Shown here piece after piece: positions 60,197-64,000 of a stretch of DNA of 64,000 nt. The stretch is from Oscillospiraceae bacterium (lineage in GTDB: Bacteria; Bacillota; Clostridia; Oscillospirales; Oscillospiraceae): the NCBI GenBank assembly GCA_015067435.1, contig SVMM01000001.1, positions 186,001 through 250,000 of the forward strand, in the 5' to 3' direction. The position numbers and the translations under genes are program-made. Positions within the stretch are counted from its first letter, which is position 1. Every line of letters begins with the position of its first letter. The notes under the pieces are model-generated. The model was given only the letters and a program-made list of their open reading frames with translations, did not search any database and was not told where the DNA came from.

Positions 60197-62166
60197 CAGC
60201 ACATCTTGGCTCCTGCCGGAATGTTATCGTCGAGCATGATGAGGTTCAGCTTTTCCTCACCGTTTTCGTGGTGGATGGCGGAGATCAGCATGCCGCAGCT
60301 CTCCAGCCCCATCATCTTGCGCGGCGGCAGGTTGATGATGGCGAGCAGCGTCTTGCCGACGAGCGTTTCCGGCTCGTAGAACTTGTGGATGCCGGACAAA
60401 ATCTGGCGATCCGTGCCGCTGCCGTCGTCCAGCGTGAAGCGCAGGAGCTTGTCGCTCTTCTTCACCGCCTCGCACGCCTTGACCTTGACGGCGCGGAAGT
60501 CGCTCTTGCAGAACGTGTCGAAATCAACGCTCTCGGCCGCGTAGGGCTCCAGCTCGACGGCGGGCTTTCCGCCGTTCTTCGCCGCCTTTTCCAGCTTTTC
60601 CAACTCCGCGAGCTCCGCCGCGGCGTCGATGCGCGGGAAGATCGCCTCGCCCTTCGTGACGGTCACACCGTCGTGCAGCGCGCCGAAGACCTCGGCGCTC
60701 TCCCACGTGCGCTCGCAGGCGGTGGCGCCGATCTGGGCGAAGATCTTCTCGACGGATTCGGGCATGAACGGCGTGAGCAGCACCGCGCAGACGCGCACGG
60801 TTTCGAGCAGATTGTAGAGCACCGCCGCGAGACGGTCCTTTTTCGCCTCGTCCTTCGCCAGCACCCACGGCGCGGTCTCGTCGATATACTTGTTCGCGCG
60901 GGCGATGACCTTGAACACCTCGTCCAGACCGTTCTGGAACTGGAACTTCTCCATCTGGGTTTCATACCTGCCGCGCAGCGCCTTCACCATCGCGATCAGC
61001 TCGTCGTCGACGCTCTCGGAAACGCCGGTCTTCGGCAGCGCGCCGCCGAAGTACTTCTCGACCATCGCGGTCGAGCGCGAGACGAGGTTGCCGAGGTCGT
61101 TGGCGAGATCGACGTTGATGGTGCTGATGAGCAGCTCGTTGGAGAAGTTGCCGTCCGAGCCGAAGGGGAACGTGCGCAGCAGGAAGAAGCGCAGCGCGTC
61201 CACGCCGAAGCGCTCGGCGAGGATGTAGGGATCGACGACGTTGCCCTTGGACTTCGACATCTTGCCGCCGTCCATGACGAGCCAGCCGTGGCCGTAGACG
61301 TGCTTGGGCAGCGGCAGGTCGAGGCTCATGAGGAACGCGGGCCAGTAGATCGCGTGGAAGCGCACGATCTCCTTGCCGACGAAGTGGACGTCCGCGGGCC
61401 AGAACTTGTCGAGATCGTCATACTTGTCGTTCTCGAAGCCGAGCGCGGTCATGTAGTTGAAGAGCGCGTCGAGCCACACGTAAACGACGTGCTTCGAGTC
61501 GAAATCCACGGGGATGCCCCACTGGAAGCTCGTGCGGGAGACGCAGAGGTCCTGCAAACCGCCCTCGCAGTCGATGAAGTTGTTGACCATCTCGTTGACG
61601 CGGGAGGCGGGCTGGAGGAAGTCCGTGCCCGTGAGCAGGTCGCGCACGCGCTGGGCGTACTTCGACGCGCGGAAGAAGTACGCCTCCTCCTCGGCGTCGT
61701 AGACGTCGCCGCCGCAGTCGGGGCACTTGCCGTCCTTGAGCTGGCTCTCGGTCCAGAAGGATTCGCAGGGCTTGCAGTACTTGCCGACGTACTTGCCCTT
61801 ATAGATGTCGCCGTTGTCGTACATGCGCCGGAAGATGCGCTGGATCGCCCTGACGTGGTAGTCGTCCGTGGTGCGGATGAAGCGGTCGTTCGAGATGTTC
61901 ATCAGCTTCCACAGATCGAGGATGCCGCGTTCGCCCGTGACGATGTTGTCGACGAACTGCTGCGGCGTGACGCCCGCCGCCTTCGCCTTGTCCTCAATCT
62001 TCTGGCCGTGCTCGTCCGTGCCGGTGAGGAACATGACCTCGCAGCCCGTGAGGCGCTTGTAGCGCGCCATCGCGTCGGTCGCGACGGTGCAGTAGGCGTG
62101 GCCGATGTGCAGCTTGTCCGACGGATAGTAGATCGGCGTGGTGATGTAGAAGGTTTTCTTGTCCAT
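60196..62166 (-). CDS. metG: Methionine-tRNA ligase
   Basis: A 656-residue class I synthetase. The HIGH motif is DKLHIGHAY, the zinc site CKPCESFW...CPDCGG, and the KMSKS motif is GGKMSKSKGNVVDP. The C-terminal 110 residues are the tRNA-binding domain (FCKSDFRAVKVKACEAVK), fused as in many Firmicutes. ATG at 62166 follows GAGAGGA. The leader is short and has no T-box or S-box. Confidence 0.98.
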   Translation of the reverse strand: MDKKTFYITTPIYYPSDKLHIGHAYCTVATDAMARYKRLTGCEVMFLTGTDEHGQKIEDKAKAAGVTPQQFVDNIVTGERGILDLWKLMNISNDRFIRTTDDYHVRAIQRIFRRMYDNGDIYKGKYVGKYCKPCESFWTESQLKDGKCPDCGGDVYDAEEEAYFFRASKYAQRVRDLLTGTDFLQPASRVNEMVNNFIDCEGGLQDLCVSRTSFQWGIPVDFDSKHVVYVWLDALFNYMTALGFENDKYDDLDKFWPADVHFVGKEIVRFHAIYWPAFLMSLDLPLPKHVYGHGWLVMDGGKMSKSKGNVVDPYILAERFGVDALRFFLLRTFPFGSDGNFSNELLISTINVDLANDLGNLVSRSTAMVEKYFGGALPKTGVSESVDDELIAMVKALRGRYETQMEKFQFQNGLDEVFKVIARANKYIDETAPWVLAKDEAKKDRLAAVLYNLLETVRVCAVLLTPFMPESVEKIFAQIGATACERTWESAEVFGALHDGVTVTKGEAIFPRIDAAAELAELEKLEKAAKNGGKPAVELEPYAAESVDFDTFCKSDFRAVKVKACEAVKKSDKLLRFTLDDGSGTDRQILSGIHKFYEPETLVGKTLLAIINLPPRKMMGLESCGMLISAIHHENGEEKLNLIMLDDNIPAGAKMC

Positions 62167-62223
62167 AGTGCTTGTCCTCTCTTCCTGCCGCCCCGAATGG
62201 AAGGACGGCGAAACTTGCGATAT

Positions 62224-62253
62224 AGTTTACCACAATGCGCCGCACAGTTGCAA
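62224..62253 (-). promoter_or_regulatory. Promoter for metG-tatD
   Basis: Minus strand TTGCAA (62253-62248), 18-bp spacer, TAAACT (62229-62224). Moderate match. Confidence 0.5.
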
Positions 62254-62344
62254 GGGTTTTTCGCAGCGGCGGCGGAACCTTTGCGCGCCGCGCCGCTTAT
62301 ACTGTCCTACAGGCGTTCGCCTGCACGAGACAGGGAGTGATATT

Positions 62345-63100
62345 ATGCTGCGTGCGCTCGCCCTCGCCGCGCTCGGCACGCTTTTCACGTTTTCGATGAC
62401 CGCCCTCGGCGCCGCCGCCGTGTTTCTGCTCCGCCGCGGCGATCAGCCGCGCACGCAGGCGGCGATGCTCGGCTTCGCGGCGGGCGTGATGACCGCGGCG
62501 TCGGTCTGGAGCCTGCTGCTGCCCGCCATTGAGCAGGCGGAGGCGGGACCGCTGCCCGCGTGGCTGCCCGCCGCGGCGGGCGTGGCGGCGGGGGCGGTGT
62601 TTCTCGCCGCGCTCGACGCGCTCCTGCCGCGGCTGCGCCGTCTGAGCGACGACGCGGAGCGTCGAAGGAACACGCTGCTCTTCACCGCCATCACGCTGCA
62701 CAACATCCCGGAGGGCATGGCGGTGGGCCTCGCCTTCGCCCTCGCCGCGGACGGGGACGGCCTCGCGGGCGCAGCGGCGCTGGCGCTCGGCATCGGCGTG
62801 CAGAACTTTCCGGAGGGCGCCGCCATCTCGCTGCCGCTGCGCCAGATGGGCGAGAGCCGGACGCGCGCCTTCCTCGGCGGGACGCTCTCCGGCGCCGTGG
62901 AGCCGCTGTTCGGCGTGCTGACGGTGCTCGTTGCGGCGGGCGTCTGCGGTGTGATGCCTTGGCTTTTGAGCTTCGCCGCCGGCGCGATGCTCTACGTCGT
63001 GGTCGAGGAGCTGGTGCCGCAGGCGAACACCCGCGGCGGCGTGTGCGGCTATCTGACGGGCTTTCTGCTGATGATGATCCTCGACGTGGCGCTGGGCTAG
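62345..63100 (+). CDS. ZIP family metal transporter
   Basis: A 251-residue membrane protein with about eight hydrophobic helices. The ZIP metal-site signatures are ITLHNIPEGMAVG in helix IV and GIGVQNFPEGAAISLPL in helix V, as in the GufA/ZupT group that imports zinc or other divalent ions. ATG at 62345 follows AGGGAG. It is divergent from metG. No metal-responsive operator is evident. Confidence 0.93.
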   Translation: MLRALALAALGTLFTFSMTALGAAAVFLLRRGDQPRTQAAMLGFAAGVMTAASVWSLLLPAIEQAEAGPLPAWLPAAAGVAAGAVFLAALDALLPRLRRLSDDAERRRNTLLFTAITLHNIPEGMAVGLAFALAADGDGLAGAAALALGIGVQNFPEGAAISLPLRQMGESRTRAFLGGTLSGAVEPLFGVLTVLVAAGVCGVMPWLLSFAAGAMLYVVVEELVPQANTRGGVCGYLTGFLLMMILDVALG

Positions 63101-63123
63101 GCGTCAGGAAAGGACGATAAACG

Positions 63124-63159
63124 AAAATCACCCCGCATAGGCTGATGCGAGGTGATTTT
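63124..63159 (+). promoter_or_regulatory. Hairpin covering the LysM gene ribosome site
   Basis: AAAATCACC-CGCAT pairs with ATGCG-GGTGATTTT. The 3' arm contains the GAGGTGA ribosome site of the following gene and runs into TTTTT, so it could act as a terminator for the ZIP gene or hide the start of the LysM gene. Confidence 0.6.
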
Positions 63160-63162
63160 TAC

Positions 63163-64000
63163 ATGCAGATCCATGTGGTAAGCTCCGGAGAGACGCTCTC
63201 CGCCGTCGCGGCGCGCTACGGCCTGGCGCCGGCGCTGCTCGCGGGCATCAACGGCGTCCGCCCCGACGCGCAGCTCGTCGTCGGACAGACGCTCGTCGTG
63301 CGCAGCCCCGCCGTCGTGCACACGGTCGCGCCCGGTGACACGGTTTACGCCATTGCCCGCCGGTACGGCACGGACGTGCGCGCGCTGTACCGCAACAACG
63401 TCACGCTCGCCGCGCAGCGCGTCCTGCGCCCCGGCGAACCGGTCGTTGTCTCGTTCGCGGACGACGCGCGCATCGGCGCGATCGGCGCCAACGGCTACGC
63501 CTACCCGTTTGTCGGCGCGCCGCTGCTGGACACGGCGCTGCCGTATCTCTCCGCGCTGACGCCGTTTACCTACGGCATCGGCAGGGAGGGGACGCTTTTG
63601 CCGCTCGACGACGGCGCGCTGCTCTCCGCCGCCGCGCGCTATCGCTGCGCGGCGCTCATGCACCTCTCGTCGCTGACGGAGGACGGGAGCTTTTCCAACG
63701 ACCGCTCATCCCGCGTGCTGAACGACATGGCGCTTCAGGACGCGCTGATCCGGGACGTGATCGAAACGATGCGGGAGAAGGACTATACCGGCCTCGACGT
63801 GGACTTCGAGTTCGTCTTCCCGCAGGAGCGCGAGCTCTACGCCGCCTTCGTCCGCACGCTGCGCGAGCGGCTGAACCCGCTGGGATACCCGGTGCTCGTC
63901 GCGCTTGCGCCCAAGACGCGCGCCGACCAGCCGGGGCTTCTGTACGAGGCGCACGACTACGCCCTGCTGGGCGCGGCGGCAAACGCGGTGCTGCTGATGA
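63163..64000 (+). CDS. LysM and glycosyl hydrolase family 18 protein, YaaH-like (partial)
   Basis: The first 279 residues are visible; the gene runs off the right edge. Two LysM repeats (about 1-46, HVVSSGETLSAVAARYG; and 52-98, HTVAPGDTVYAIARRYG) are followed by a GH18 barrel with YTGLDVDFEF, the D-x-D-x-E catalytic motif. There is no signal peptide, as in the Bacillus spore protein YaaH/SleL, an N-acetylglucosaminidase acting on cortex fragments at germination. Localisation to the spore is inferred from this architecture and the sporulating host. Confidence 0.88.
   Translation, partial: MQIHVVSSGETLSAVAARYGLAPALLAGINGVRPDAQLVVGQTLVVRSPAVVHTVAPGDTVYAIARRYGTDVRALYRNNVTLAAQRVLRPGEPVVVSFADDARIGAIGANGYAYPFVGAPLLDTALPYLSALTPFTYGIGREGTLLPLDDGALLSAAARYRCAALMHLSSLTEDGSFSNDRSSRVLNDMALQDALIRDVIETMREKDYTGLDVDFEFVFPQERELYAAFVRTLRERLNPLGYPVLVALAPKTRADQPGLLYEAHDYALLGAAANAVLLM

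Overview
The window is a GC-rich chromosomal segment of an endospore-forming Clostridia, most likely from the Oscillospiraceae and relatives. The evidence is low-GC-type machinery written in high-GC codons: strong Shine-Dalgarno sequences, near-consensus sigma-A promoters with 17-bp spacers, long-form HPF, bifunctional RelA, RqcP, RicT, HemZ, YabP/YabQ, a SpoVB-like flippase, SpmA/SpmB and a YaaH-like LysM/GH18 protein. The species cannot be named from the sequence alone. Gene density is high and most genes are housekeeping. I see no prophage, insertion sequence, CRISPR array or rRNA.

Layout. 1-2.3 kb: end of a probable molybdate transporter ATPase, then moaC, a MoeA-like protein and a mogA/moaB-type gene (molybdenum cofactor). 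2.3-9.5 kb: a GNAT gene, then a minus-strand run ileS - preQ1-I riboswitch candidate - queT-like gene - holB - ricT - HAD phosphatase. 9.5-15.2 kb: NADH pyrophosphatase, a GntR-controlled ABC transporter with a clear operator, and an alanine/sodium symporter. 15.3-22.4 kb: rpsO, pnp, mnmE, degV, prmA and a lipoprotein. 22.4-26.6 kb (minus): two radical-SAM genes, mutY, tdk and dCMP deaminase. 26.6-28.8 kb: an MBL-fold hydrolase behind an unusual structured leader, and a 2-hydroxyacid dehydrogenase. 29.0-29.6 kb: a five-tRNA operon (Gly-Arg-His-Gln-Lys). 29.8-32.3 kb: msrA, a UTRA-type GntR regulator, hpf and a possible small RNA beside hpf. 32.3-43.4 kb (minus): recJ - relA - dtd - MBL - hemZ - spoVB-like - mazG - rqcP - yabP - yabQ - divIC, matching the conserved Bacillus yabM-yabN-yabO-yabP-yabQ-divIC order. 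43.6-50.0 kb: HtrA protease, FAD oxidoreductase, second hydroxyacid dehydrogenase and a large secreted surface protein. 50.1-57.4 kb: greA, lysS, gpmA, a SWIM-finger/HEAT-repeat pair, and spmA-spmB. 57.4-64 kb: psuG, DUF1294, a DinB/HicB-like hypothetical, tatD, metG, a ZIP transporter and the start of a LysM/GH18 protein.

Most unusual signals: (1) a promoter-linked leader at about 26697-26880 whose ends form nested helices and which matches no RNA class I recognise; (2) a structured, terminator-ended transcript candidate divergent from hpf/raiA at about 32097-32248; (3) a sigma-E-like promoter lying inside an intrinsic terminator ahead of yabP, so that vegetative read-through would stop while sporulation transcripts would escape; (4) perfect palindromes at the 3' ends of genes, two with the stop codon in the loop; (5) an orphan SWIM + HEAT gene pair without the MoxR/VWA partners usually found with such proteins.
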